The notes beneath the pieces were generated by a model. That model saw only the letters and a program-made list of their open reading frames with translations. It was not told where the DNA came from and did no database searches. Shown here piece after piece: positions 44,101 through 52,354 of a stretch of DNA of 64,000 bases (within the stretch, counting starts at the first letter, position 1; every line of letters starts with the position of its first letter). The stretch is taken from positions 614,348 through 678,347 of the forward strand of contig NZ_JABJQZ010000008.1 of NCBI RefSeq assembly GCF_013155335.1, read 5' to 3'. The position numbers and the translations under genes were made by a program. This DNA comes from Nocardioides sp. zg-1230. GTDB lineage: Bacteria; Actinomycetota; Actinomycetes; Propionibacteriales; Nocardioidaceae.

Positions 44101-44688
44101 CTCGGTGGGCGGGAAGACGTCGACGATGCCGCCGCGCACCGCGAACTCGCCGCGGCGCTCGACCATGTCGACGCGGGAGTACGCCGCCTCGGCCAGGCCG
44201 CGCACGACCTCGTCGAGCGGCCTCGTGTCGCCCGGGGCGAGCTCCACCGGCTCGATGTCGGCGAGCCCCGTGACCTGGGGCTGCAGGAGGCTGCGGATCG
44301 GGGCGACGACCACCTTCAGCGGGCCGTTGGCGGCGTCGGTGCCGGGGTGGCGCAGGCGCCGCAGCACGGCGAGACGGCGACCGACCGTGTCGCTGCGCGG
44401 GCTCAGGCGCTCGTGGGGCAGCGTCTCCCAGCTCGGGTAGTAGGCGACGGCGTCGGGGTCGACGAGGTCGGCGAGCTCCTCGACGAGGTCCTCGGCCTCG
44501 CGGGAGGTGGCGGTGACCGCGAGGACCGTGCGCCCGCGCTCGACGAGTCCGTGGACCACGAAGGGGCGGACCGCGCCGGGCCCGGTCAGGTCGAGCGAGG
44601 ACTGCACCGCGGCGTCGGCGAGCGCGCCGCCCAGGGTGGGGGCGGCGACGACGCGCCGGGCGACGGCGGCGAGGGGCGTGGACGGCAC
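41113..44688 (-). CDS. mfd: transcription-repair coupling factor
   Basis: 1191 residues from GTG 44688, preceded by AAGGGATCCCCG. The UvrB-like N-terminal part includes AYYPSWETLPHERLSPRSDT. The RNA-polymerase-interacting domain starts LKAGDYVVHEQHGVGRFVEM near residue 510. Translocase: Walker A VCGDVGYGKTEIAVRAAFKA near 660, DEEQRFGVEHKEQMK near 760, TATPIPRTLEMA, and helicase motif VI QLRGRVGRSRERAYAYFLYP. The TRCF C-terminal domain ends the protein. It removes stalled RNA polymerase and recruits UvrA. Confidence 0.97.
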   Translation of the reverse strand: MPSTPLAAVARRVVAAPTLGGALADAAVQSSLDLTGPGAVRPFVVHGLVERGRTVLAVTATSREAEDLVEELADLVDPDAVAYYPSWETLPHERLSPRSDTVGRRLAVLRRLRHPGTDAANGPLKVVVAPIRSLLQPQVTGLADIEPVELAPGDTRPLDEVVRGLAEAAYSRVDMVERRGEFAVRGGIVDVFPPTEEHPLRVEFCGDDVEEIRAFSVADQRTLETVERLWAPPCRELLLTDDVRRRAAELGQAHPQLLELTDKMAAGIAVEGMESLAPALVDSMELLVDLMPADTTVLVLDPERARTRAHDLVATSEEFLGASWAAAAGGGTAPIDLGAASYREIADVRLHALGLGHAWWTVSPFGIDTSDVPVDAQTAGVPSRALPTHPAEAYRGDLQQAVDDIRGWVTDGVDVVVVHAGHGPAQRFVELLGENDVAARLVEEGETAGPNVVTVTCGHLVHGIVDDEARVAVVTGDDLSSSVGSTRDLRNRMPARRKKQIDPLELKAGDYVVHEQHGVGRFVEMKQREIGGAVREYLVLEYGPSKRGGPNDMLYVPADTLDQVTRYVGGENPSLDRLGGGDWTKRKNKARRAVREIAAELIKLYAARQATKGHAYGPDTPWQRELEDAFPFTETVDQLTTVDEVKADMRQVVPMDRLVCGDVGYGKTEIAVRAAFKAVQDGKQVAVLVPTTLLVTQHLSTFSERMSGFPVVIKGLSRFQTDKEAKEVVAGLADGSIDIVVGTHRLLNPDIKVKDLGLIIVDEEQRFGVEHKEQMKRMRTSVDVLSMSATPIPRTLEMAVTGIREMSTITTPPEERHPVLTYVGAYEDRQVVAAVRRELLREGQVFYIHNRVQSIEKAAARIRELVPEARVATAHGQMNERQLEQVMLDFWEKRFDVLVCTTLVESGLDVSNANTMIIERSDTLGLSQLHQLRGRVGRSRERAYAYFLYPAEKPLTETAHERLATLAQHSDLGGGMAIAMKDLEIRGAGNLLGGEQSGHIADVGFDLYVRLVGEAVADFKGGAEEELAEVRIELPVDAHLPHDYIPSERLRLEIYKRLAEVRTDADVDEVRAELLDRYGNPPEVVESLLVVARFRARCRQVGVGEVTVAGKYVRFAPVDLPESRVVRLQRLHPKSVVKAPTSTILVPRPQGSGFPVRPVAGVALLEWARGVIDDIIAAPAPVAASTASTKE

Positions 44689-44884
44689 CGGGGATCCCTT
44701 CGAGAGCACGCGGAAGCGCCCCCGCATGAGGAGAGGGCGGGGGAGGGTGAAAGTCTACGGGGGCTGCCCGGACAGGGTTCGTGGGGACAGGGGGTTTGTC
44801 CCGTGCGCCTCAGGGGTAGCAACCACCTCAACGCCCGGCGTCGCCGGGCAGGCACAACTTCACCTGAGAGGAACAAACGGGGAC

Positions 44885-45598
44885 ATGCGCACCACTCGAC
44901 TCATCGCGGGCACCGTCAGTGCCGGACTGCTCGGCCTGACGCCGATCGCCATCGCCGCGCCCAGCCAGGCGGCCGACAACCTGACCACCGTGACCACCGC
45001 GACGGCCGACCAGACCGCGGTCGCCTACGGCGACGCCGTCTACATCAGCGTCGACGTCCAGGCCTCCGACGGCCTCAGCGCCACGGACGGCACGCCCACG
45101 CTCTACGCGATGGAGGCGGGCTCGTCCGCCTGGGTCCCGGTCGCGACCGGCACGTACGCGGGCTCCGACTTCTACCCCGTCGAGCCGAGCATGAACACCA
45201 CCTACAAGGTGGTCTACAGCGGCTACACCGCGACCACGGCCTACGAGGACACCTACCAGCCGAGCGAGTCGGCCCCGTTCACCGTCGGCGTCGCCCGCGA
45301 CGTGACGATCGACCGGGCCAAGGCCCGGCTCACGATCAAGGGCAAGGTCAAGCCCGACTACAAGCGGAGCAAGGTCAAGGTCCAGATCAAGAAGGGCAAG
45401 AAGTACAAGAAGTTCAAGACGGTCAAGACCAACAAGAAGAGCAAGTTCCAGGTCCGCCTGCCCGCCCCGCGCCGCGGCAACAAGCTCTACTTCAAGATCA
45501 CCGTCCCGGGCAACGAGAAGTTCCTCGCCTACAGCGAGGTCTGGTACACCTCCAGCTACAAGGCTCCGCTCGCGCGCACCGCTGCCGAGCGCTCCTGA
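44885..45598 (+). CDS. secreted Ig-like protein with Lys-rich C-terminus (paralogue 1)
   Basis: 237 residues; signal peptide LIAGTVSAGLLGLTPIAIAA. An N-terminal beta domain (AVAYGDAVYISVDVQASDGL; LYAMEAGSSAWVPVATGTYA; TYKVVYSGYTATTAYEDTYQ) is followed by a very Lys-rich beta domain (RSKVKVQIKKGKKYKKFKTV; KITVPGNEKFLAYSEVWYTS) like actinobacterial Ig-like repeats. Tandem with the next gene, which repeats the same architecture. Extracellular; function unknown. Confidence 0.8.
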   Translation: MRTTRLIAGTVSAGLLGLTPIAIAAPSQAADNLTTVTTATADQTAVAYGDAVYISVDVQASDGLSATDGTPTLYAMEAGSSAWVPVATGTYAGSDFYPVEPSMNTTYKVVYSGYTATTAYEDTYQPSESAPFTVGVARDVTIDRAKARLTIKGKVKPDYKRSKVKVQIKKGKKYKKFKTVKTNKKSKFQVRLPAPRRGNKLYFKITVPGNEKFLAYSEVWYTSSYKAPLARTAAERS

Positions 45599-45614
45599 TC
45601 TGACGCTCCACCTC

Positions 45615-45654
45615 GTGAGCCAGCGCCACCCGTGAGAAGGTGGCGCTGGCTCAC
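45615..45654 (+). terminator. strong rho-independent terminator
   Basis: A perfect 16-bp stem, GTGAGCCAGCGCCACC with GGTGGCGCTGGCTCAC, with an 8-base loop, followed by AGCCATTTTC. It ends the first paralogue's transcript, so the second probably has its own promoter. Confidence 0.85.
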
Positions 45655-45699
45655 AGCCATTTTCTGACCGGCTCTTCCCATCCCTCGAGGACCAGACAC

Positions 45700-46374
45700 G
45701 TGCCCTCCCACCGCTTCGCCGTCCGGGTCCTGGTCGCTGGTGCGCTCACGGGCTCGTCGAGCGTCCTGGTGGCGTCGCCGACCACGGCCGCCGACACGGT
45801 GACGACGACGACCGTCGCGCTCCCCGACGCCACCGTCGTCGACTTCCGGGAAACGATCGACATCGATGTCGACGTGGACAGCCAGGACGGCTCCACGCCC
45901 ACGGACGGCACCACCACGCTCTACGCCATGGAGGCGGGCTCGAGGACCTGGGTGGCCGTCACCACGCAGGACTCCGCGTCGAGCGACTACCTCGAGGTAC
46001 GGCCGTGGATGACCACGTCGTACAAGGTCGTCTACAACGGTCACACCGCCACGTCAGGTGCGGACGACAGCTACGACACCAGCTCGTCCGAGCCGTTCAC
46101 CGTCCAGGTCCGGCGCACGATCACCTACCCCAGCGGCGGCTTCGAGGTGGAGGGGCGGGTCAAGCCGCGGTACGGCAACAGGAAGATCGTCATCCGGGTC
46201 TCCCGGACCCAGGAGTCCGGCTACGTCAGGTACAAGGCCATCAGGACGGATCGGCGAGGCCGCTACAGCGTCACGCTGCCGCGCCGCAAGGGCACCTGGT
46301 TCTGGTCCTTCCGGGTCAAGGGCGACGAGCGCTACCTGCCCACCAGCTTCCAGTGGAAGACCTGGGTCTCCTGA
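45700..46374 (+). CDS. secreted Ig-like protein (paralogue 2)
   Basis: 224 residues from GTG 45700; an in-frame start at 45640 would lie inside the terminator. Signal VRVLVAGALTGSSSVLVASP. Same layout as its neighbour: TTTLYAMEAGSRTWVAVTTQ, TSYKVVYNGHTATSGADDSY, then a basic beta domain NRKIVIRVSRTQESGYVRYK and GDERYLPTSFQWKTWVS. The basic residues are mostly Arg where paralogue 1 has Lys. Function unknown. Confidence 0.75.
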   Translation: MPSHRFAVRVLVAGALTGSSSVLVASPTTAADTVTTTTVALPDATVVDFRETIDIDVDVDSQDGSTPTDGTTTLYAMEAGSRTWVAVTTQDSASSDYLEVRPWMTTSYKVVYNGHTATSGADDSYDTSSSEPFTVQVRRTITYPSGGFEVEGRVKPRYGNRKIVIRVSRTQESGYVRYKAIRTDRRGRYSVTLPRRKGTWFWSFRVKGDERYLPTSFQWKTWVS

Positions 46375-46417
46375 CCCGACGGTCCACACGCACCGACACG
46401 TGCGACTTTCGAACCCT

Positions 46418-46446
46418 TTACCGTTCGACTGCCGGACACCTAGGTT
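46418..46446 (+). promoter_or_regulatory. promoter of the M28 peptidase gene
   Basis: TTTACC (46418-46423) and TAGGTT (46441-46446) are 17 bases apart. The ATG at 46455 follows 8 bases later, so the transcript is likely leaderless. Confidence 0.55.
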
Positions 46447-46454
46447 CGCATGTC

Positions 46455-47927
46455 ATGAATGACATCTCGGGAACCGACCAGTCCACCCTCAGTCGCAGAA
46501 CTCTCCTCGCCGGCGCTGCCGGTGGTGTCGCGGTCGTCGCGGCGGGCCAGCCCGCCTGGGCCGCCGACGCCACCCGCCCCGGCTCGGTGCGGGGGCCCTC
46601 GCTCGCCGTCCGTGACCGCCTGGTCGTGCAGGGCATCCGTCCCTCGCGCGCCCTGGCCGACCTGCAGGTGCTCTCCGAGCGCATCGGCCCGCGCATCGGC
46701 GGCACCGCCGCGGAGAAGGCGGCCGCCGAGTTCGCGCTGACCTCCCTGCGCAGCGCCGGCTGCAGCAACCCCCGTCTCGAACCCTTCGCCGTGGCGGACA
46801 AGTTCCTCGCCGACATCGGTGACCCGGACGGCCAGCTGCCCGACGACATCTGCTGGCAGGCGGGCGCCTCCCCCGACGCGGGCCTCGACGGCCCCACCGT
46901 CACCGGCAACGTGGTCGACGTGAAGGCGGCGACCGCACCCGCCTGGCCCGCCGACGCTGCGGCGATCACCGGCGCGATCGTGCTGGCCGACGACGCCCAG
47001 GACGCGACCCCCGCCACCCGGGTGAACCTGCGCGCGGCCTTCGTGCTCGAGGCCCAGCGGCGTGGGGCGGCGGCCGTCATCCTGCTGCCGGCCGACCTCG
47101 AGTACCCCCGCCGCGCGTCGGCCGCATCCCTGCGCCTGGTGCCCACCACCGGCACGACGGCGCCGCCCTGGACGCCGGTCGCGACGATCCCGGTGCTCGG
47201 CGTCGCGCAGGTGCAGAAGCGGCTGCTGCGCGAGGAGATCGCGGTCCGTCCGCTGCGCCTCTCCGTCACCACCACCTCGCACCGCGGCCTCACGAGCAAC
47301 AACGTCTTCGCCGACATCCCCGGCCGTGCGGGCGCCGCCGGCCCCGTCGTCTACATCTCCGGGCACTACGACTCGGTCATCGGCGCCCCCGGTGCCAACG
47401 ACGACGGCTCGGGCACCGTGCTGACCCTCGAGCTCGCCCGGGTCCTCCGCAAGCTCCCCAAGACGGAGGCCACGATCCGGCTCGCCCTGTGGGGGTCGGA
47501 GGAGCAGGGCCTGATCGGATCGCGCTACCACGTCGCCCAGCTCTCGTCGGCCGAGCGCGGCCGCATCGCCGGCGTCTTCCAGAACGACATGGTCGGCACC
47601 AGCTGGAGCCCTGCGACGCGCTACTGGGTCCTGTCCTTCTCGGGCACCGGCAACGCGACCACCGACCAGGTCACCGCTGCGGCGCAGCGACTGGGCTACG
47701 ACCCCCAGATCTCACCCGTGACGCAGCGCGGGGCCAGCGACCACCAGTCCTTCCAGGAGGTCGGCATCGCGTCGGCCAACTTCTCGTGGCGCGGCGAGGC
47801 GACGCCCGCGCTGCTCGAGCCGCCCTACCACTCGCCCGAGGACACCATCGAGAAGAACATCAGCATGGACCGGCTGACGGTGAGCATGGAGATGATCGGC
47901 TGCGCGGCGTACGCCCTGGCGCACTGA
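46455..47927 (+). CDS. exported M28-family zinc aminopeptidase
   Basis: 490 residues. Twin-arginine signal STLSRRTLLAGAAGGVAVVA. A PA-domain-like insert occupies about 140-280. Catalytic domain: VVYISGHYDSVIGAPGANDD (His and bridging Asp), WGSEEQGLIGS (catalytic Glu pair), FQNDMVG (Asp) and EPPYHSPEDTIEKN (His), the full two-zinc set. Aminopeptidase of the PDCD/Y type, acting outside the cell. Confidence 0.93.
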   Translation: MNDISGTDQSTLSRRTLLAGAAGGVAVVAAGQPAWAADATRPGSVRGPSLAVRDRLVVQGIRPSRALADLQVLSERIGPRIGGTAAEKAAAEFALTSLRSAGCSNPRLEPFAVADKFLADIGDPDGQLPDDICWQAGASPDAGLDGPTVTGNVVDVKAATAPAWPADAAAITGAIVLADDAQDATPATRVNLRAAFVLEAQRRGAAAVILLPADLEYPRRASAASLRLVPTTGTTAPPWTPVATIPVLGVAQVQKRLLREEIAVRPLRLSVTTTSHRGLTSNNVFADIPGRAGAAGPVVYISGHYDSVIGAPGANDDGSGTVLTLELARVLRKLPKTEATIRLALWGSEEQGLIGSRYHVAQLSSAERGRIAGVFQNDMVGTSWSPATRYWVLSFSGTGNATTDQVTAAAQRLGYDPQISPVTQRGASDHQSFQEVGIASANFSWRGEATPALLEPPYHSPEDTIEKNISMDRLTVSMEMIGCAAYALAH

Positions 47928-47935
47928 CCGCGGCG

Positions 47936-48349
47936 TCAGCTCGCAGGCGGAGGTGGACCGGCGTCCACCTCCGCCTGCGAACGCAGGATGCAGAACTGGT
48001 TGCCCTCCGGGTCGGCGAAGACGACCCACCCCGTGCCGGGCCCGTACTGCCCGCGCTGGTCGGCCACCTCCGTGGCGCCGAGGCCGCGGACCCGCTCGAC
48101 CTCGTCGTCGCGGGTGCCCTCACGCGGGCGCAGGTCGAAGTGGATGCGCTTGGCGGGCAGCTCGGCGTCGGGCACCTCGATGAACAGGATGCTGTGACCG
48201 GTCTCCGGGTCCAGGATCATGCACTCCTCGTGCCCCGGCTCGTTGGGGTCGCCCTCCACGTCGACGTAGCCGAGCATGGCCTTCCACCACTCCGAGAGCG
48301 TGTAGGCGTCGTGACAGTCCACGGTCGTGTGGGAGACGAAGGAGGTCAT
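47936..48349 (-). CDS. VOC-family (glyoxalase-like) protein
   Basis: 137 residues. SHTTVDCHDAYTLSEWWKAM, HSILFIEVPDAELPAKRIHF and GTGWVVFADPEGNQFCILRS form the two VOC half-domains. Such proteins include dioxygenases and antibiotic-binding proteins. Start ATG 48349; GTG 48358 possible. No neighbour indicates the substrate. Confidence 0.85.
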   Translation of the reverse strand: MTSFVSHTTVDCHDAYTLSEWWKAMLGYVDVEGDPNEPGHEECMILDPETGHSILFIEVPDAELPAKRIHFDLRPREGTRDDEVERVRGLGATEVADQRGQYGPGTGWVVFADPEGNQFCILRSQAEVDAGPPPPAS

Positions 48350-48424
48350 GACGGCCACGCTGGCGCGGTGGGCCCCCGCGACGCAAGCCGATATATGCTC
48401 GCCGGAGCCCCGAACCGTGGGCGA

Positions 48425-48465
48425 CCGGACGAGGGAGCCGTACCCGGGGACGCGACAAGACGGCC
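48425..48465 (+). promoter_or_regulatory. guanidine-III (ykkC-III) riboswitch
   Basis: The stretch starts CCGGACGAGGGAGCCGTACC and ends GACAAGACGGCC. This closely follows the Thermobifida fusca guanidine-III aptamer as I recall it. Helix CCGG/CCGG and a pseudoknot GCCGT (48437-48441) with ACGGC (48460-48464) can form. The ribosome-binding GGAG lies 5 bases past the pseudoknot, so control of translation is likely. The gene below is an SMR exporter, the expected target. Confidence 0.85.
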
Positions 48466-48480
48466 GTCGAGGAGATGGCC

Positions 48481-48795
48481 ATGTCGTGGTTCGTGCTCGT
48501 CCTGTCCGGAGTGCTGGAGGCCGTGTGGGCCACCGCCCTCGGCCGCTCCGACGGCCTCACCCGCCCGGTGCCGACCGCGACCTTCGTCGTCGCGCTCGTG
48601 CTCAGCATGGCCGGGCTCGGCTACGCGATGCGCACGCTGCCGGTGGGCACGTCGTACGCCGTGTGGGTCGGCATCGGCGCCGTGCTGACGGTGGTCGTCG
48701 CGATGGTGACCGGCACCGAGGCGTTCTCCGTCGTCAAGGCCCTGCTGCTGACCGGCCTCGTCGGCTGCATCATCGGGCTCAAGCTCGTCCACTGA
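48481..48795 (+). CDS. gdx: SMR-family exporter, probable guanidinium exporter (Gdx/SugE)
   Basis: 104 residues from ATG 48481, with GGAG seven bases upstream; ATG 48475 touches it. Four helices and the SugE/Gdx motif VLSGVLEAVWATALGRSDGL with the membrane glutamate in the first helix, plus LPVGTSYAVWVGIGAVLTVV. A guanidine-III riboswitch in the leader supports guanidinium export, coupled to two protons in known Gdx proteins, rather than multidrug export. Functions as an antiparallel dimer. Confidence 0.93.
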   Translation: MSWFVLVLSGVLEAVWATALGRSDGLTRPVPTATFVVALVLSMAGLGYAMRTLPVGTSYAVWVGIGAVLTVVVAMVTGTEAFSVVKALLLTGLVGCIIGLKLVH

Positions 48796-48807
48796 CGAGC
48801 CGGGGCC

Positions 48808-49578
48808 TCACGCGGTCCCGTGGCGCCTGACGAAGTCGACGATCTGCTCGGCGAGCTCGGGACGGCACACGATCAGGTCGGGCAGCGAGGTGTCGTCCTC
48901 GTTGTAGACGAGCGGCGAGCCGTCGACACGGCTGCAGTGCAGGCCGGCGGCGCGGGCGACCGCCACCGGTGCGGCATTGTCCCACTGGTACTGCCCGCCG
49001 GCGTGGACGTAGGCGTCGGCGAGGTCGCGCACCACGCTCATCACCTTCACGCCCGCGCTCCCCATCGGCACGAGCTCGGCGTCGAGCTCGGCGGCGAGCG
49101 CCTCGACGAAGGCCGGCGGCCGGCTGCGCGAGACCGCGATGCGGGGACGCTGCGAGGTCCGCGGCGGCACCGCGCTGGGACGGCCGGTGCTGAAGGTCTC
49201 CCCCAGGGCCGGCTGGGCCACCGCGCCGGCGACGAGGTCACCGTCCTCCCACAGCGCCACGTGCACCGCCCAGTCGTCGCGGGGCGGCTCGGAGAACTCG
49301 CGCGTGCCGTCGAGAGGGTCGATGATCCACACCCGCCGGGCGGTCAGTCGCGACTTGTCGTCGGCGGCCTCCTCGGAGAGCACGGCGTCGTCCGGGCGGT
49401 GCTGGGTGAGGATCCTGTCGAGCTCGGCCTGCGCGGCGGCGTCGCCGGCGTCCTTGAGCGCCTTCCCCTCCAGGCCGTCGGCCTCCGCCCCGGCGCGTAC
49501 GTCGAGGAGCACCGAACCGGCACGTTCGGCCGCCCAGACGGCGAAGGAGTGGTCGTCGAGCGTGGTGGGATCCATCAT
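48808..49578 (-). CDS. cysQ: 3'(2'),5'-bisphosphate nucleotidase CysQ-type
   Basis: 256 residues of the inositol-monophosphatase fold. Metal ligands: AVLSEEAADDKSR, WIIDPLDGTREFSEPPRDDW and YQWDNAAPVAVARAAG. The D-P-L-D-G-T-R-E-F form is typical of CysQ/BPNT-like proteins that remove pAp from sulfate assimilation, though an inositol phosphatase is not excluded. ATG 49575 is an alternative start. Ten bases separate it from the LuxR gene above, so both may be one transcript. Confidence 0.88.
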   Translation of the reverse strand: MMDPTTLDDHSFAVWAAERAGSVLLDVRAGAEADGLEGKALKDAGDAAAQAELDRILTQHRPDDAVLSEEAADDKSRLTARRVWIIDPLDGTREFSEPPRDDWAVHVALWEDGDLVAGAVAQPALGETFSTGRPSAVPPRTSQRPRIAVSRSRPPAFVEALAAELDAELVPMGSAGVKVMSVVRDLADAYVHAGGQYQWDNAAPVAVARAAGLHCSRVDGSPLVYNEDDTSLPDLIVCRPELAEQIVDFVRRHGTA

Positions 49579-49587
49579 GCGCGCAGC

Positions 49588-50364
49588 CTATCGACGGCCG
49601 GCGCCCACCTTGTCGCCGCGCCGGTCGCGCGTGCGGGGGTCACCCGGGTCGTCGCCCGGGTCCTCACCCGCCCCCCGGGGTCTCGGCACCAGGTCGGCGC
49701 CCCCCGTCACGTCGTAGGCCTGGTGGAACATCGCCACGGCCTTGAGCTGCGTCGAGGCACCCAGCTTGGCGCGCAGCGCCTTGACGTGGCTGCGGACCGT
49801 GCCCTCCGCCACCCCCATCTCGACCCCGACCTCCGCGACCCGGTGCCCGGACGCCAGGAGCTCGAGCACCCGTCGTTGCTGCGGGGACAGGGAGTCCAGC
49901 TGCTCGCGCACGTGACGGCGGCGGTCCCGGTCCAGCGCCCAGGAGGCGCGCAACGCCAGTCTCTCCTCCGGATCCATCGACGAGGCACCGGACGTCAGGC
50001 GCTGCACGACGTCGGCGAGCTGCGAGACCGACGTGGTCACGGTCACGACGTCGACGGCGTCGTTGGCCAGGAGCCCTCCCCACCGGGTGGAGGCGTCGGC
50101 GGAGCTGACCACGACGACGCGTACGTCGCCGGGCTGGGCGAGCGCCTCGACATGACCGACGACGGTCGAGTTGTCAACCCCGTCCACAATGGCGACGACC
50201 ACCGCAGGTCGCATCGGCGCGGCCACCCCCGAGACGTCCTCGTCGACCACCGACTCCCACCTCCGGGTCTCGGCCGGGACCCCGACCGAGCGCAGCGCGG
50301 CCGTGACGGCCTGCGCGACCAAGAGGTGCGGGGACAGCACCCACACCGGACCTGCCACGCTCAT
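49588..50364 (-). CDS. LuxR-type regulator with a degenerate receiver
   Basis: 258 residues from ATG 50364, after CGGAGGGAGGGCTC. The N-terminal 125 residues resemble a receiver (VWVLSPHLLVAQAVTAALRS; RVVVVSSADAST) but lack the acidic pair after strand 1 and have no clear phospho-acceptor (VVVAIVDGVDNSTVVG). C-terminal HTH: LSPQQRRVLELLASGHRVAE, VAEGTVRSHVKALRAKLGAS. A 35-residue Asp/Arg/Pro tail follows. Likely works without phosphorylation. Diverges from the kinase/regulator pair. Confidence 0.85.
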   Translation of the reverse strand: MSVAGPVWVLSPHLLVAQAVTAALRSVGVPAETRRWESVVDEDVSGVAAPMRPAVVVAIVDGVDNSTVVGHVEALAQPGDVRVVVVSSADASTRWGGLLANDAVDVVTVTTSVSQLADVVQRLTSGASSMDPEERLALRASWALDRDRRRHVREQLDSLSPQQRRVLELLASGHRVAEVGVEMGVAEGTVRSHVKALRAKLGASTQLKAVAMFHQAYDVTGGADLVPRPRGAGEDPGDDPGDPRTRDRRGDKVGAGRR

Positions 50365-50812
50365 GAGCCCTCCCTCCGCCTGCTGGCGTGACCAAGCCTG
50401 TCCGCCGCACGCCTCCACACGTCGACCCTTTGGCGAACGTGCACCTAATTGGGGACGCGACCGGACCTCGCCTACCCCGAACCGCCCGGGGGACGCTCCC
50501 ACTACCCCCTTGAGGGGAAATCGCAGCCCGCTGCCACCGCGCTGATGGACTCCTTGACGAAGCCTCCAAGAGTCCTGCGAACGGCGGACCAGACCGCCTT
50601 TGCCCTATTTGCGGTACGACCACAGAATCAGTGGACCCCCCGCACCGCGAGTTGCAGTCTCAGCCGAGAGGCGCACTGGCACAGAAGCACAGGCACGTAC
50701 GACGGGCATGCAGGTCACGGCACACGCGACCGGCACGACGGGTTCGGCAGCTCTGGGAGGCAGCCGAGGCGTCTCGACAACACGAGGGCTGTACCGCAGG
50801 GGGGTAGCAACG
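50365..50812. other. divergent intergenic region, no gene seen
   Basis: 448 bases between the orphan LuxR gene and the sensor kinase gene. Open frames across it have no start signals or codon pattern. A weak TTTGCC (50599) to CAGAAT (50623) pair could be the kinase promoter. The octamer ATTTGCGG at 50607-50614 recurs before the sugar transferase. Confidence 0.6.
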
Positions 50813-52354
50813 ATGCTGGGGTTCTGCAGGGGGGATCTGCGCCACAGGTGCCGGACGGGGGTCACGGGGCTCGCCTCGTTCCTGGTCCTGGTCTGGGTCG
50901 GTTCGGGGACCGGATCGGGGGCAGGGGCGTGGTGGTCGCCACCGACGGCGTCGACGGTCCCCACGCTCGGGGAGGGCCTCGTGAGCGGGGTCTTCGTCGC
51001 GGCCGCCGGGTGCACCGCGCTGGTCATGTGGCGCAAGCACGCCGGCGCCGTGGCGGGGTGGACGGTCGCCACGGGCGCGCTCGTGGCCGCCCAGGCGCTC
51101 GTGGTCACGCTCGTCGCGCTGCACACCGAGCCGCCTCGGGGAGCGCTCACCCAGGTGCTCCTGCTCACCGTGGCGATGCTCGGGATGATCGGCGTGATGC
51201 TCCCGCTGCTCGCACCGGAGCGCGTTCGGCGCGTCGTCGACGAGACGTTCGTGATCGGGCTCGGGCTCGGGCTCGTGGCGGCAGGCCACCTGCTGCTGCA
51301 GTTCCCGCGGGTGCACCCGCCGTCGCCGGCCATGCAGCTGCTCATCGGGGTGCTCCTCGCGACCCACCTGCTGTCCGCGGTGCTCGTGCTTCAGCACCGC
51401 GCGGCACCGCGAGCGATCACCGCCCTGCTCCTCGCCACGGTGGGCGTGGTGGTCCTGGGCCAGCTCGTCCCGCCGACCGGACTCGCCGGCGGCAGCATCG
51501 ACGCCGGCCTGTGGCTCGCCCGCACGGCCGTCGGAGCAGCGTGGCTGGGCATCGCCTGGGCAGCACTGCGCCGCACCCTCGAGGAGGAGCGCCAGCGCAT
51601 CGACTCCTTCGAGCACGTGCTCGTCGACGCCACCCGCGAGCAGCGCGAGCGGCTCCACGAGCTGCGCAGCACGATCGCCGGTCTGGTCAGCGGGTCGGCG
51701 CTCCTCGACCGCGAGGACCTCTCGAGCGAGGCACGCGAACGGCTGTGGTCCTCGTTGCGCCGCGAGCTCGACCGGATGGAGCGGATGCTCGCCGGCACCG
51801 GCCCGCAGGTCGCCGACCTGCGCCTCGACGACGCGCTGGGCCAGATCCTCGACCTGCAGCGGCTCAAGGGCCGTCACGTCGAGCTCCACTCCACCGGGGA
51901 CGTCGTCCGGGCTCCGTTCGACGCCCTGGCCGAGGTGCTCAACATCCTCGTCGACAACGCCGCCAAGCACGGCGGAACTGACGAGAGCCTGGTGGAGGTG
52001 AGCCGGCGCGACGAGGAGACCGTCGACATCACGGTCACCGACTTCGGCCGCGGCATCCCCCGCGAGCAGCGACCGCAGATCTTCGACTGGGGCAAGCGCG
52101 GCGCCGAGTCCCGGGGCGAGGGCATCGGGCTCAACGTCGCCCGGCGCCTGGTGACCGAGGCCGGTGGGTCGCTGCGGCTCGCCGACCGCGACGGCGCCGG
52201 GTCGTCGTTCGTGATCTCCCTGCCCGCGGCCCGCCGCTCGCCGGAGAACGGCCCCGAGCCGATCCGGCTGGTCGCGCCCCGCGTGGCCACCCCCGGCCCG
52301 GCCGGCTCCGACCTGACGATGGAGGACGGCCGTGCCTGGCGCGTCACGGGGTGA
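50813..52354 (+). CDS. membrane sensor histidine kinase
   Basis: 513 residues from ATG 50813 after AGGGGGGTAGCAACG. Seven or eight hydrophobic helices fill residues 15-265 (GVTGLASFLVLVWVGSG; FVIGLGLGLVAAGHLLLQFP). The phosphoacceptor helix has REQRERLHELRSTIAGLVSG. The ATPase has the N-box LNILVDNAAKHGG, DFGRGIP and GEGIGLNVARRLVTEAGGSL. Ligand unknown; the multi-helix input suggests membrane or quorum-type sensing. Its last 23 bases overlap the response regulator gene. Confidence 0.9.
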   Translation: MLGFCRGDLRHRCRTGVTGLASFLVLVWVGSGTGSGAGAWWSPPTASTVPTLGEGLVSGVFVAAAGCTALVMWRKHAGAVAGWTVATGALVAAQALVVTLVALHTEPPRGALTQVLLLTVAMLGMIGVMLPLLAPERVRRVVDETFVIGLGLGLVAAGHLLLQFPRVHPPSPAMQLLIGVLLATHLLSAVLVLQHRAAPRAITALLLATVGVVVLGQLVPPTGLAGGSIDAGLWLARTAVGAAWLGIAWAALRRTLEEERQRIDSFEHVLVDATREQRERLHELRSTIAGLVSGSALLDREDLSSEARERLWSSLRRELDRMERMLAGTGPQVADLRLDDALGQILDLQRLKGRHVELHSTGDVVRAPFDALAEVLNILVDNAAKHGGTDESLVEVSRRDEETVDITVTDFGRGIPREQRPQIFDWGKRGAESRGEGIGLNVARRLVTEAGGSLRLADRDGAGSSFVISLPAARRSPENGPEPIRLVAPRVATPGPAGSDLTMEDGRAWRVTG

